Assembly: GCA_019634145.1 (NCBI GenBank)
Contig: JAHQVU010000029.1
Coordinates: forward strand, 1-45,803
From: Micavibrio sp.
GTDB taxonomy: Bacteria; Pseudomonadota; Alphaproteobacteria; Micavibrionales; Micavibrionaceae
DNA length: 45,803 nucleotides
Direction of reading: 5' to 3'
The translations under genes and the position numbers were made by a program. Of the stretch, positions 16,893 to 25,826 are shown in pieces. Numbering within the stretch: position 1 is the stretch's first letter; every line of letters starts with the position of its first letter. The notes under the pieces are model-generated. The model was given only the letters and a program-made list of their open reading frames with translations. It did no database searches and was not told the DNA's origin.

Positions 16893-17801
16893 ATGAAACA
16901 CTTGCTCGGCATAGATGAATTGGATAAAGCGCAAATCATGGCTTTCCTCGACAAGGCGCAGTCTTATTCCGAGGCGCTTAGTAAAGGCGACTGGGATAAA
17001 GAGCGCTTGCGAGGTAAGATCATCCTGCATCTGTTTTTTGAGCATTCCACGCGTACACTCACCTCATTCGAGATGGCCGCAAAGCGCTTAGGCGCGGATG
17101 TCATTAACTGGAACCCGGAAACATCCTCCCTGACTAAAGGCGAGAATTTCATCGATACGATTGATACGCTCAAATCCATGATCCCCGATGCCATCGTCAT
17201 GCGCCATGCCGATTACGGCGCGCCGAAAACGGTTGCCGCGCGCTCTGGCTGCCCTGTCATAAATGGCGGCGATAGCTGGCGTGAACACCCGACGCAAGCC
17301 TTGCTCGATGCACTGACCATGAAGCAGCATTTCGGCAAGATCGAAGGCCTGAATGTCACCATTATCGGCGATATTGCGCACTCCCGCGTGGCCAGTTCGA
17401 ATCTGCAGCTCTTGAGCAAGCTCGGCGCGAATGTTCGTGTGATTGCGCCAGCCGTCCTCATGCCGCAAAAACTCCCTTTCGAAAATATTGAGAAGTTTGA
17501 ATCCCTAGCCGATGGCTTGCCAGGCTCGGATGTTGTAATGACCTTGCGTCTGCAAAAAGAGCGCATGGATCGCGCGCTCATTGAATCGGACGCTGCTTAT
17601 TTTAATGAGTTCGGCCTGACCCTTGAGATGATGGACAAGTTCGCGCCCAAGGCCGTTGTGATGGACCCCGGCCCTTTGGTGCGCAATGTCCAGATCGCCG
17701 ATGACATCGCCGAAGACCCGACCCGATCCCTCATCCTGAAACAAGTCGCCAACGGCATCCCAACCCGTATGGCTGTCCTTGATATTCTGGTGGGTGATTG
17801 A
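16893..17801 (+). CDS. pyrB: Aspartate carbamoyltransferase catalytic chain
   Basis: This enzyme joins carbamoyl phosphate and aspartate, the first committed step of pyrimidine synthesis. The 302 residues show the carbamoyl-phosphate motif FFEHSTRT, the second site loop SSLTKGENF, WREHPTQALLD with the catalytic His, and GDIAHSRVASSN. Near the C-terminus, where relatives usually read HPGPxNRG, this protein has DPGPLVRNV, so the His and the NRG trio are changed. The rest looks intact, so activity is likely. plsY begins at the stop codon (TGATG). A pyrC gene, often found between pyrB and plsY in alphaproteobacteria, is missing here. Confidence 0.94.
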   Translation: MKHLLGIDELDKAQIMAFLDKAQSYSEALSKGDWDKERLRGKIILHLFFEHSTRTLTSFEMAAKRLGADVINWNPETSSLTKGENFIDTIDTLKSMIPDAIVMRHADYGAPKTVAARSGCPVINGGDSWREHPTQALLDALTMKQHFGKIEGLNVTIIGDIAHSRVASSNLQLLSKLGANVRVIAPAVLMPQKLPFENIEKFESLADGLPGSDVVMTLRLQKERMDRALIESDAAYFNEFGLTLEMMDKFAPKAVVMDPGPLVRNVQIADDIAEDPTRSLILKQVANGIPTRMAVLDILVGD

Positions 17802-18481
17802 TGACGTTTGATGAAATTACACCCGAAATGGCCGTGTCGTTCAGTTTTGAAAAGACAGCGCTTATGCTTTTTTTCATGTATATATTTCCCTATCTTATTG
17901 GCTCAATCCCTGTTGGTTTGATTTTAAGTAAGGTTTTTCTAAAGAAAGATATTCGCACGGTTGGTTCAGGAAATATTGGCGCGACAAACGTCTTACGTAC
18001 GGGCAGTAAGAAACTTGCGATTGCTACACTCTTTTTAGATCTTCTGAAAGGCGCATTGCCTATAATGGGGGCGTATTTACACCATGGATTTGGGTTAAGG
18101 CCAGAGGCGGTTTTAACAACGGGTATGTTCATCATCCTCGGCCATTGCTTCCCCGTCTGGCTCAAATTCAAGGGCGGCAAGGGCGTGGCGACCGCGTTCG
18201 GTGTGCTTATCGCTGCTGTGCCATTGGCTGGCGCAATAACGGGTGTAGTGTGGATTTCAACAATTTTCATCACTCGCATTTCATCGCTGGGCGCATTAGC
18301 CGCCTGCGCGATTGCACCAATCGCCACGTATTTTATATATGGCAGCGCACCCGCCGTGATCGTAGCACTGATTTCCGCACTCGTCATCGCCCGTCATCAC
18401 GCCAATATTATGCGCCTGCTCAATGGTGAGGAACAAAAATTCGGAAAGAAAAAGGATAAGGACGTCATTGCGAGCGAATGA
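17801..18481 (+). CDS. plsY: Acyl-phosphate:glycerol-3-phosphate acyltransferase PlsY
   Basis: This membrane enzyme makes lysophosphatidic acid from acyl phosphate and glycerol 3-phosphate. All PlsY motifs are visible: YLIGSIPVGLIL, GSGNIGATNVLRTGSKKLA, LKFKGGKGVAT and ARHHANIMRLLNGEE, within about six membrane segments. An unusually long N-terminal stretch (about 27 residues) precedes the first helix. ATG at 17801 overlaps the pyrB stop; TTG at 17798 or an internal Met before LFFMYIF are alternatives. The last residues (DVIASE) and the stop are encoded by the left arm of a palindromic repeat (18463-18541), so the C-terminus has been altered by repeat insertion. Confidence 0.93.
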   Translation: MTFDEITPEMAVSFSFEKTALMLFFMYIFPYLIGSIPVGLILSKVFLKKDIRTVGSGNIGATNVLRTGSKKLAIATLFLDLLKGALPIMGAYLHHGFGLRPEAVLTTGMFIILGHCFPVWLKFKGGKGVATAFGVLIAAVPLAGAITGVVWISTIFITRISSLGALAACAIAPIATYFIYGSAPAVIVALISALVIARHHANIMRLLNGEEQKFGKKKDKDVIASE

Positions 18482-18541
18482 ATATGAGCGAAGCAATCCA
18501 TGGATTGCCGCGTCAGCCTTGACGGCTTCCTCGCAATGACG
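18463..18541. repeat. Palindromic repeat element at the plsY-dprA junction
   Basis: Outer arms CGTCATTGCGAG (18463-18474) and CTCGCAATGACG (18530-18541) are perfect inverted copies. Inside are a perfect 16-base palindrome GCAATCCATGGATTGC (18493-18508) and a smaller stem CGTCA/TGACG (18511-18525). This is the form of the dispersed CGTCATTGCGAG...CTCGCAATGACG intergenic elements seen in many bacteria, whose reverse translation (RHCEE...DAAIHG...ARND) is a familiar false protein. The left arm lies in the plsY reading frame and the right arm ends 11 bases before dprA. It could also fold as an RNA hairpin and reduce read-through to dprA. Confidence 0.9.
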
Positions 18542-18552
18542 AAAGATAAGAT

Positions 18553-19686
18553 ATGCTACAGACAAAACCTCAAAACGAACCGCTCTCCCAAGACGACAAA
18601 CTCGGCTGGCTGCGCCTGTCCCGCAGCGACAATGTCGGCCCCATTACCTTTTACCGCCTGATCGAGCGCTTCGGAAGCGCCGAGCGCGCCCTACAAGCTT
18701 TGCCTGATATGGCGGCCAAAGGCGGGAAGAAAGGCTTTAAAGCGCCTGATGCCGCGCACGTACAGGCCGAATATGAAGCGCTCAAAAATATGGGCGGCGA
18801 GATTGTCACTGCCGCTTGCGAACACTATCCTCTAGCGCTCTCGGCCATTGATGATGCCCCGCCGGTGCTTAGCTATTTCGGCGATATAACCCTCGCTAAC
18901 AAAAACTGCGTGGCCATTGTCGGTGCGCGGAATGCCTCAATCAACGGCAAGAAATTCGCCTCCCGCCTTGCGAAAGATCTCGGCCAGCGCGATCAAGTCA
19001 TTGTCTCTGGTCTTGCGCGCGGGATAGACACCGCCGCCCACCAAGGCGCGCTAGAGTCTGGCACAATCGCCGTGGTCGCTGGCGGTATTGATATGATTTA
19101 TCCGCAAGAAAACAGCGATCTGTTCCACGCCATTAAAGAGCGCGGCCTTATTTTTGCTGAAAGCGCGCTGGGTACAGAGCCAAAAGCGCATTTCTTCCCG
19201 CGTCGTAACCGCATCGTCTCTGGCCTATCCAAAGCCACAATTTGCATGGAAGCCACCCTTAAATCCGGCTCACTTATCACGGCCAGAATGGCCGGCGAGC
19301 AGGGGCGCGATGTCATGGCTGTACCCGGATCACCTCTTGACCCGCGCGCGCAAGGGCCCAACCATTTGATCCGCGAGGGCGCGACCCTTGTGCGTGATGC
19401 CAATGATGTGCTGGAGATTATCCAGAACTTTTCAGGCATTGGCTTCCGCGAGCCGATTTTTGAAGGACAGCTTTATTCAGGGCCCGTTGCGGTCGATGAT
19501 AATATCCCCGAAAATGCGAGCGAAGATATCCTCGCGCTTCTGTCCTTCACACCGATTGCTGTTGACGAATTGCTTCGAAACTGCCAGTTAAGTATTCCGG
19601 CTTTGCAAACCGTGCTCCTTGAACTCGAGCTTGCAGGCCGTATCCAACGTCTCACCGGAAACCGGATTGTCTTGCTGGATCAATAA
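18553..19686 (+). CDS. dprA: DNA-processing protein DprA (Smf)
   Basis: DprA loads RecA on incoming single-stranded DNA during transformation. The 377 residues contain an N-terminal helical SAM-like region (about 15-75), then the Rossmann-like core with VAIVGARNASINGKKFA, IVSGLARGIDTAAHQGAL, PRRNRIVSGLS and KSGSLITARMAGEQGRDVMAVPGS. A C-terminal winged-helix DprA domain (about 315-375) with PIAVDELLRNCQLSIPALQTVLLELE follows. A weak AAGATAAG site precedes the ATG. It lies directly after the palindromic repeat and 17 bases before topA. Together with the pilus-type machine it would fit natural competence, but comEA/comEC are not in view. Confidence 0.95.
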   Translation: MLQTKPQNEPLSQDDKLGWLRLSRSDNVGPITFYRLIERFGSAERALQALPDMAAKGGKKGFKAPDAAHVQAEYEALKNMGGEIVTAACEHYPLALSAIDDAPPVLSYFGDITLANKNCVAIVGARNASINGKKFASRLAKDLGQRDQVIVSGLARGIDTAAHQGALESGTIAVVAGGIDMIYPQENSDLFHAIKERGLIFAESALGTEPKAHFFPRRNRIVSGLSKATICMEATLKSGSLITARMAGEQGRDVMAVPGSPLDPRAQGPNHLIREGATLVRDANDVLEIIQNFSGIGFREPIFEGQLYSGPVAVDDNIPENASEDILALLSFTPIAVDELLRNCQLSIPALQTVLLELELAGRIQRLTGNRIVLLDQ

Positions 19687-19703
19687 CTTATAAGGATTTA
19701 ATT

Positions 19704-22271
19704 TTGAGCGCATCAAATCTCGTTATCGTAGAGTCGCCTGCAAAGGCCAAAACCATCGGCAAATATCTAGGCGATGATTTCGAAGTTCTAGCCTCTTTCG
19801 GTCATGTCCGCGATCTGGTGAATAAGGATGGGTCAGTGCTGCCCGATGAAGATTTCGCGATGAAATGGCAGCTGGGCGAGCGCTCAGCCAAGCACGTAAA
19901 CGACATCAAACGCGCGGTGAAAAAGGCCACCTCAGTCTGGCTTGCACCTGACCCGGATAGGGAAGGAGAAGCCATTGCGTGGCATATACAAGAGATTTTA
20001 ACAGATGAAAAACTGCTGGAGGGTAAAAATCTTCACCGCGTCACGTTTAACGAGATTACAAAAGGCGCAGTTCAAGAAGCCTTTAAAAACGCTCGCAAAC
20101 TCGACCAGCCTTTGATCGAGGCGTATCTAGCCCGCCGCGCGCTGGACTATCTTGTCGGTTTCAACATCTCGCCTGTATTGTGGCGTAAGCTCCCCGGTTC
20201 AAAATCTGCAGGACGCGTACAATCTGTTGCCCTACGCCTGATTTGTGAGCGTGAATCCGAGATTGAGATTTTCAAGGCCGATGAATATTGGACGATCGAA
20301 ACCAAAATGCATACAGCCGAAGGTGTCCCCTTTATGGCGCGCCTGACGCATTTATCCGGCAATAAGCTGGGTAAGCTCGATATCGGTAGCGAAACGCAAG
20401 CCAAGCACGCATCAGAGCGCATTCGTACCAAAAAGCTCTCCGTTCAAAAGATCGAGAAAAAACAGGTGCGCCGTAACCCTGCGCCGCCATTCATCACCTC
20501 ATCCCTTCAAATGGAAGCCAGCCGCAAGCTGGGTTTTAGCGCATCCAATACGATGCGTATCGCACAAAGCCTATATGAGGCGGGGTTTATCACATATATG
20601 CGTACGGATGGTACAACGCTGTCTAATGATGCGGTCGCACAAGCGCGCTCGGTGATCGGCAAGGAGTACGGCAAAAATTATGTGCCGGACGCGCCGCGCC
20701 TTTATAAATCCAAGGCCAAAAATGCCCAAGAAGCACACGAAGCGATCCGCCCGACCGACATCTCTAAACTTCCGGGACGCAGCGGCTCGCCAATGTCCGA
20801 TGATAGAGAACGCAAGCTTTACGAGCTTATTTGGAAACGCACCGTTGCATCCCAAATGGAAAGCGCTGTGCTTGATCAAATGGCCGTTGATATGTCCGAT
20901 GGCACCGATGATGTAATCTTGCGCGCCAATGGATCGGTCGTCACCTTTGATGGCTTTCTGACCCTTTATCAGGAAAATGACAAAGACGAAGATGACGAGA
21001 AGACGCTAGATGATAAGGATCGTCGCCTGCCGCCAATGAATGAGGGCGATGCGACAAAGCTTGCCGATATCAAAGAAAATCAGCATTTCACGCAGCCCCC
21101 ACCGCGCTATACAGAAGCATCTTTGGTCAAGAAAATGGAAGAGCTCGGCATTGGCCGTCCATCGACTTACGCGTCAATTCTTCAAGTTTTGCGCGACCGT
21201 AACTATGTTGAGATGGATTCGAAACGCTTTGTCCCACAGGACCGTGGACGCGTAGTAACAACTTTCCTCGAAAAATTTTTCACACGCTATGTGGATTATG
21301 ATTTCACCGCCAATCTGGAAGAAGAGTTGGACGCCATTGCCGGTGGCCATGTTAATTGGAAAGAGGCGATGCGCCAATTCTGGATCGATTTCAAGGCCGC
21401 CGTTGACGAGACAAAAGAACTGACCATCACGAATGTGATTGACCATCTCGATGCAGAGCTTGGGCCCCATTTCTTCCAGCCTTCGCCTGAAAATCCCGAG
21501 CCGCGTAAATGTAAAGCCTGTGAAGACGGTCGTCTAGGGCTTAAACTCGGAAAATTTGGTGCGTTTATTGGCTGTTCGAATTATCCGGAATGTAAATTTA
21601 CGAGGCCATTGGAGTTAGCATCCGGTGATAGTGACGCCGCAAGCGACTCTCTGGCCAATGAGCCGAAAATCCTAGGCACCGATCCCGGGACAGGTCGCAC
21701 CGTATCGTTAAGACGTGGCCCCTATGGGCCGTACGTACAGATCGATTCGCCGCCTGAGGGCACGGATATTCCTGCGGACGTTATTGAGCAATACGAAAAA
21801 GATATCGAAGCATGGAAAGAAGCAAAAAAAGAAGCAAAAAAAGCGGGTGAGAAAGCACCTAAAAAACCGCCTAAACCAAAAAAGCCTGGCCCGAAACGTC
21901 AAGGCTTGCCTGCGGGCGTGAGCGTTGATGATGTTACGCTGGAAAAGGCGCTCTCGTTGCTGGCTCTACCACGCGACATCGGCAATCACCCTGAAACGGG
22001 TAAAATAATCAAGGCGGGTATAGGCCGCTTTGGCCCCTTTGTTTCACATGACGGAAAATTTGCGTCCATTCCCAAGGATGAAGATGTGATGACCATCGGC
22101 ATGAACCGCGCCGTTGATCTGATTGCACAGAAAAAAGCTCGTGATGCCGCTAAAGAAGCCGCCAAAGCTGAAGGCAAAGCGCCCGCAAAAAAAGCAGCGC
22201 CTAAGAAAAAGGCTACTAAAAAGAAAAGCACGGCCAAAAAGACAACAAAGAAAAAAGCCGCTAAAAAATAG
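19704..22271 (+). CDS. topA: DNA topoisomerase I
   Basis: This type IA enzyme relaxes negative supercoils. The 855 residues begin with the Toprim domain (VESPAKAKTIGKYLG; acidic PDPDREGEA, 82-90). The active-site Tyr298 lies in AGFITYMRTDGT, and FITSSLQMEASRKLGFSA matches the family. The zinc ribbon is CKACEDGR...GCSNYPECKF, followed by repeated topoisomerase C-terminal modules (GKFGAF, RRGPYGPYVQ, AGIGRFGPFV). The last 45 residues are a lysine/alanine tail that probably binds DNA nonspecifically. Translation begins at TTG (19704) with AAGGA seven bases upstream. Position after dprA is conserved in alphaproteobacteria; the rnr gene that often follows is absent. Confidence 0.97.
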   Translation: MSASNLVIVESPAKAKTIGKYLGDDFEVLASFGHVRDLVNKDGSVLPDEDFAMKWQLGERSAKHVNDIKRAVKKATSVWLAPDPDREGEAIAWHIQEILTDEKLLEGKNLHRVTFNEITKGAVQEAFKNARKLDQPLIEAYLARRALDYLVGFNISPVLWRKLPGSKSAGRVQSVALRLICERESEIEIFKADEYWTIETKMHTAEGVPFMARLTHLSGNKLGKLDIGSETQAKHASERIRTKKLSVQKIEKKQVRRNPAPPFITSSLQMEASRKLGFSASNTMRIAQSLYEAGFITYMRTDGTTLSNDAVAQARSVIGKEYGKNYVPDAPRLYKSKAKNAQEAHEAIRPTDISKLPGRSGSPMSDDRERKLYELIWKRTVASQMESAVLDQMAVDMSDGTDDVILRANGSVVTFDGFLTLYQENDKDEDDEKTLDDKDRRLPPMNEGDATKLADIKENQHFTQPPPRYTEASLVKKMEELGIGRPSTYASILQVLRDRNYVEMDSKRFVPQDRGRVVTTFLEKFFTRYVDYDFTANLEEELDAIAGGHVNWKEAMRQFWIDFKAAVDETKELTITNVIDHLDAELGPHFFQPSPENPEPRKCKACEDGRLGLKLGKFGAFIGCSNYPECKFTRPLELASGDSDAASDSLANEPKILGTDPGTGRTVSLRRGPYGPYVQIDSPPEGTDIPADVIEQYEKDIEAWKEAKKEAKKAGEKAPKKPPKPKKPGPKRQGLPAGVSVDDVTLEKALSLLALPRDIGNHPETGKIIKAGIGRFGPFVSHDGKFASIPKDEDVMTIGMNRAVDLIAQKKARDAAKEAAKAEGKAPAKKAAPKKKATKKKSTAKKTTKKKAAKK

Positions 22272-22297
22272 AGGTCTTCTCTTTAAAATCACCCGAT

Positions 22298-22450
22298 TTA
22301 AAAGTCATTCAGCTTGAATTCAGCAGGGAGGAATGGCTGAGGATTTCTATTTTTTGATTTTTTCCAATCGCCGACACTGACCATCCCGAAACCTTCATCT
22401 AGCGGATAGAGCTTGGTTTTATGCTTAAATGCAAATATTAAATGGATATA
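22298..22450 (-). pseudogene. Possible gene remnant between topA and yqgE
   Basis: Read on the minus strand, this gap holds about 50 codons without a stop, ending in a TAA at 22298. The C-terminal sequence (LYPLDEGFGMVSVGDWKKSK then PQPFLPAEFKLNDF) looks like real protein rather than random translation. There is no credible start except an internal ATG, and a stop bounds it upstream. It may be the end of a decayed gene or pure chance. I do not recognise the family. Confidence 0.2.
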
Positions 22451-22509
22451 TTATGCACCGCAGGCGTATGCATATATACTTGTAAACAAAATTAGAGATA
22501 GAATAGGGC

Positions 22510-23091
22510 ATGGGATCATCAAAAAAGAACTTTCTGATCGGTAAGCTTCTTCTGGCAATGCCAGGAATTGGCGACCCACGTTTTGATCATGCCGTGATTT
22601 ACATCTGCGCGCATGACGAAAATGGCGCGATGGGGCTTGCAGTCAATCAGAGCGCACCGGGTGTCGAGTTCGACAAGGTGCTGGAACAGCTTGGCGTATC
22701 CTCTGACATCGCCATTGATTTTTCAAAATTCCCTAGGGCGGTTATGCATGGCGGGCCGGTTGATCCCGGACGTGGTTTTTTGCTGCATACCCCTGATTAT
22801 GTGCAAGAGGAAACAGTGCGCATCAATGATCATTATCATGTAACAGGTACAATTGGGGCACTGGAAAAAATTGCTTGCGGGGAAGGGCCGGAGAATTTTC
22901 TCTTTATTCTAGGCTATGCCGGTTGGCAAGCAGGCCAGTTAGAGCAGGAGCTTCAGCAAAATGCTTGGCTCGTGTGCGAGCCGCGAATGGATATTGTTTT
23001 TGACGCGGATATGGACGGGAAGTGGGCACGGGCCGTGCGCTCGCTGGGGGTTGATCCTACAATGCTTAGTAGTGATGCAGGCCGCGCCTGA
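22510..23091 (+). CDS. yqgE: YqgE/AlgH family protein (DUF179)
   Basis: A 193-residue cytoplasmic protein of a widespread family of uncertain biochemical role. Signature stretches are GKLLLAMPGIGDPRFDHAVIY, NGAMGLAVNQ, HGGPVDPGRGFLLH and the C-terminal GYAGWQAGQLEQELQQNAWL. ATAGGG precedes the start. A gap of about 240 bases after topA, with little in it but a possible remnant on the other strand, suggests its own promoter. It ends 6 bases from the convergent M16 peptidase gene with no obvious terminator between them. Confidence 0.93.
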   Translation: MGSSKKNFLIGKLLLAMPGIGDPRFDHAVIYICAHDENGAMGLAVNQSAPGVEFDKVLEQLGVSSDIAIDFSKFPRAVMHGGPVDPGRGFLLHTPDYVQEETVRINDHYHVTGTIGALEKIACGEGPENFLFILGYAGWQAGQLEQELQQNAWLVCEPRMDIVFDADMDGKWARAVRSLGVDPTMLSSDAGRA

Positions 23092-23097
23092 TTCTCA

Positions 23098-24363
23098 CTA
23101 AGCCGCTAAACGCTTGCTCAAATTCTCGTACTTTTCCAGTTTTTCTAAAGGGCCTAGCGCTGTCAATGTCGGACGGCTTGCAAATATACGCTTCGCCACG
23201 CGGCGGATCGCATCGCTATCGATCGCATTAATCTTCTCGCCCAACTGGTCGCGGCTAATAATCTCTCCACGGAAGAGCAGATGCTTGGCGTGTTGGTCAG
23301 CGCGCGTCATCATGGATTCTCTTCCCATCAATAGGCTTGCGCGTAATTGCGCCTTGGCACGGGACAGCTCTTCTTCTGTCAGTGTGGACGATAACGCCAA
23401 AAGCTCGTCACACACGACAGGCAACGTTTCATCTAAGTGGTCAGGGCCGGTTCCGGCATAAATACCGAATTGCCCGCAATCCTGATAAGCGGAATGATAG
23501 GAAAAGATCGAGTAAACAAGGCCGCGCTTTTCGCGTACCTCTTGGAACAGGCGTGATGACATGCCACTGCCGAGCAAGGTTGAGAGCGCTTGTGCCGCGT
23601 AGTAATCCTCATCCAAGCGGCTTAGGCCCTGAAAACCAAGGATAAAATGGCTTTGCTCCAGATCCTTGTTCTGGCGGCATTCACCGCCGCGATAGCTTGC
23701 TTCAAGGCGGTTTTTATCACCGTTTTGCGGAATATCCTTAAACAGATCACCAACCTTAGCGACAAAGGCATTATGATCGATATTACCCGATGCGGAAACA
23801 ACCGTATGTTCAGAAGTATAGAATTGTGTGATATAGCCTGTTAGATCATCATAGCTCATCGCTTTGATCTTATCAGCTGTGCCTAGAATTGGCGCGCCGA
23901 AAGCCTGATCGGGATAGGCGGTTTCGAAATGGAGGTCAAAAATCACATCATCGGGTGTATCATTGCACATGCCGATTTCCTGTAGAATAACCTCGCGCTC
24001 GCGCTCAATCTCGTCTTGTGGAAGCGTAGAGTTCAGATACATATCGGAGAGCACATCTATGCCGAGATTTGCATCTTCTTTAAGCAAGTGGATGTGATAG
24101 CTCGTCATCTCGCGGCTTGTATATGCATTCATCGACCCGCCGACATCCTCGATCTCTTGCGCGATTTGCGCAGCTGATCGGGTTTTTGTGCCCTTGAACA
24201 GCATATGTTCGACCATATGCGCCACGCCATTATGCGCCAGATTCTCATCACGCGTGCCGACATTCGTCCAGATGCCCAGCGCTACGCTATCCACACTTGG
24301 TACACAATCGGTAATCACACGCAGGCCGCAATCTAATTCGGTAACTTTAATATCACATTTCAT
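23098..24363 (-). CDS. M16 family zinc peptidase (processing-peptidase type)
   Basis: A 421-residue metallopeptidase related to the mitochondrial processing peptidase beta subunit. The inverted zinc motif is HMVEH (His49, Glu52, His53) in VAHMVEHMLFKGT, with the distal glutamate region at REREVILQEIGM. The C-terminal half holds GLVYSIFSYHSAYQDCGQFG, typical of the second M16 domain. No signal peptide is seen, so it is likely cytoplasmic. It is last in the pdxT-thrC-M16 run, 41 bases after thrC, an adjacency with thrC common in alphaproteobacteria. Confidence 0.92.
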   Translation of the reverse strand: MKCDIKVTELDCGLRVITDCVPSVDSVALGIWTNVGTRDENLAHNGVAHMVEHMLFKGTKTRSAAQIAQEIEDVGGSMNAYTSREMTSYHIHLLKEDANLGIDVLSDMYLNSTLPQDEIEREREVILQEIGMCNDTPDDVIFDLHFETAYPDQAFGAPILGTADKIKAMSYDDLTGYITQFYTSEHTVVSASGNIDHNAFVAKVGDLFKDIPQNGDKNRLEASYRGGECRQNKDLEQSHFILGFQGLSRLDEDYYAAQALSTLLGSGMSSRLFQEVREKRGLVYSIFSYHSAYQDCGQFGIYAGTGPDHLDETLPVVCDELLALSSTLTEEELSRAKAQLRASLLMGRESMMTRADQHAKHLLFRGEIISRDQLGEKINAIDSDAIRRVAKRIFASRPTLTALGPLEKLEKYENLSKRLAA

Positions 24364-24404
24364 AAGTCACTGATTAGATGATAAGGGGTTATTTTGCAAG
24401 GGAT

Positions 24405-25811
24405 TTAAGCGCTGCGATGTTCGCGCACAAACTTCATAACGGTCTCGATGTCGTTTGGCATCTCGTCCATTCGCTCTTCACGTTCGAATAAATCCTCGAG
24501 ATGCGGCGGCAGTGGCGGGCGCATACCGATCGCCTTTTCCACCGCATCGGGGAATTTGGACGGATGTGCGGTGGCAAGCAAAATGATCGCCCCGTCTGTA
24601 TCATCGGCAATTGCTTTTGCGCCCTTAAGGCCAACAGCCGTATGTGGATCTAGAACATAGAGTGTTTCTTCGTAGCATTCGCGGATCAGATCAAGCGTTT
24701 CTTCATCATCTGCTCGGGTGGTTTTGAACTCGTCCCGGGCAAATTTCATGAGCGCATCATCCACTTTGAACGAGCCTTTTTCTTTCAGATTTTTCATTGT
24801 GTCCGCCAGCTTTTCACTGTCGCGTCCGAATAGATCGAACAAATAGCGCTCGAAATTGCTGGAAATTTGAATATCCATGGACGGAGACAAAGTGGCATGA
24901 GCCTCGTCAACGCTCATCTCGCCTGTTTCGAAAAAGCGTGTGAGAATATCGTTTTTGTTGGTCGAGATCACCAGATGCTTGATCGGTAAGCCCATCTGAC
25001 GCGCGCAATAGGCGGCAAACACATTGCCGAAATTGCCTGTCGGCACAACGAAGGAAACTTCCTTTTCAGGCGCGCCCGCTTTAATCGCGGCAGCAAAATA
25101 ATAGACAATTTGCGCCATAATCCGTGCCCAGTTGATCGAATTGACGGCTGAAAGATGCACCTCATCACGGAAATCTTTATCCGCGAACATAGCCTTGACC
25201 ATGTCCTGGCAATCATCAAACGTACCATCGAGCGCGATGTTGTGCACATTATCATCTTCAACGCTGGTCATTTGGCGGCGTTGCACTTCGGAAACACGAC
25301 CCTTTGGATGCAGGATAAAAATATCAATGAGATCAGAGATTCTGCACCCTTCAATCGCGGCCGAGCCGGTATCGCCGGAGGTTGCCCCGACAATCGTCAT
25401 GCGCCGCCCACGTTTCTTCAAAGTGTGGTCAAATAAGTGTCCCAAGAGTTGTAAGGCAACGTCCTTGAACGCAATTGTCGGCCCGTGAAACTGTTCCATA
25501 ATATGGATTTTATCATCCATATATGTGCGCAGATGCGCCAGCGGTGTTACCTCTTCGGATCGGAAGGCATCCTCATTATAGGTTCGGTGCACGATCTGGC
25601 TAAAGGCATCGGGCGCGATCGTATCTTCAATAAATGGGTACATCACCGCTTCTGCGATTTCGATATAGGATAGACCTTTAAGCCCTTCCAGATCCATCTG
25701 TGGCCAGACTTTGGGCACATACAGCCCGCCATCGGGTGCTAAACCTGCAAGTAAAACCTGTTCGAATGTCTGGGGTTCGCCCCCACCGCGTGTGGAAATA
25801 TAATCGATCAT
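24405..25811 (-). CDS. thrC: Threonine synthase
   Basis: This PLP enzyme turns O-phosphohomoserine into threonine. The 468 residues fit the long proteobacterial/fungal type. The N-terminus IDYISTRGG and the PLP lysine Lys116 in HGPTIAFKDVALQLLG are clear, as are TIVGATSGDTGSAAIEG and the phosphate-binding FVVPTGNFGNVFAAY. No good ribosome site precedes the ATG. It is 15 bases after pdxT, so a PLP synthase subunit and a PLP-dependent enzyme share a transcript; asd at 1473 serves the same amino-acid family but is separate. Confidence 0.96.
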   Translation of the reverse strand: MIDYISTRGGGEPQTFEQVLLAGLAPDGGLYVPKVWPQMDLEGLKGLSYIEIAEAVMYPFIEDTIAPDAFSQIVHRTYNEDAFRSEEVTPLAHLRTYMDDKIHIMEQFHGPTIAFKDVALQLLGHLFDHTLKKRGRRMTIVGATSGDTGSAAIEGCRISDLIDIFILHPKGRVSEVQRRQMTSVEDDNVHNIALDGTFDDCQDMVKAMFADKDFRDEVHLSAVNSINWARIMAQIVYYFAAAIKAGAPEKEVSFVVPTGNFGNVFAAYCARQMGLPIKHLVISTNKNDILTRFFETGEMSVDEAHATLSPSMDIQISSNFERYLFDLFGRDSEKLADTMKNLKEKGSFKVDDALMKFARDEFKTTRADDEETLDLIRECYEETLYVLDPHTAVGLKGAKAIADDTDGAIILLATAHPSKFPDAVEKAIGMRPPLPPHLEDLFEREERMDEMPNDIETVMKFVREHRSA

Positions 25812-25826
25812 ATTTTTAAATTATGC

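Noticed and set aside
18296-18565. Minus-strand ORF translating to RHCEEAVKADAAIHGLLRS...
   Set aside because: It is the reverse translation of the palindromic repeat and the plsY end, a familiar false protein, not a gene.
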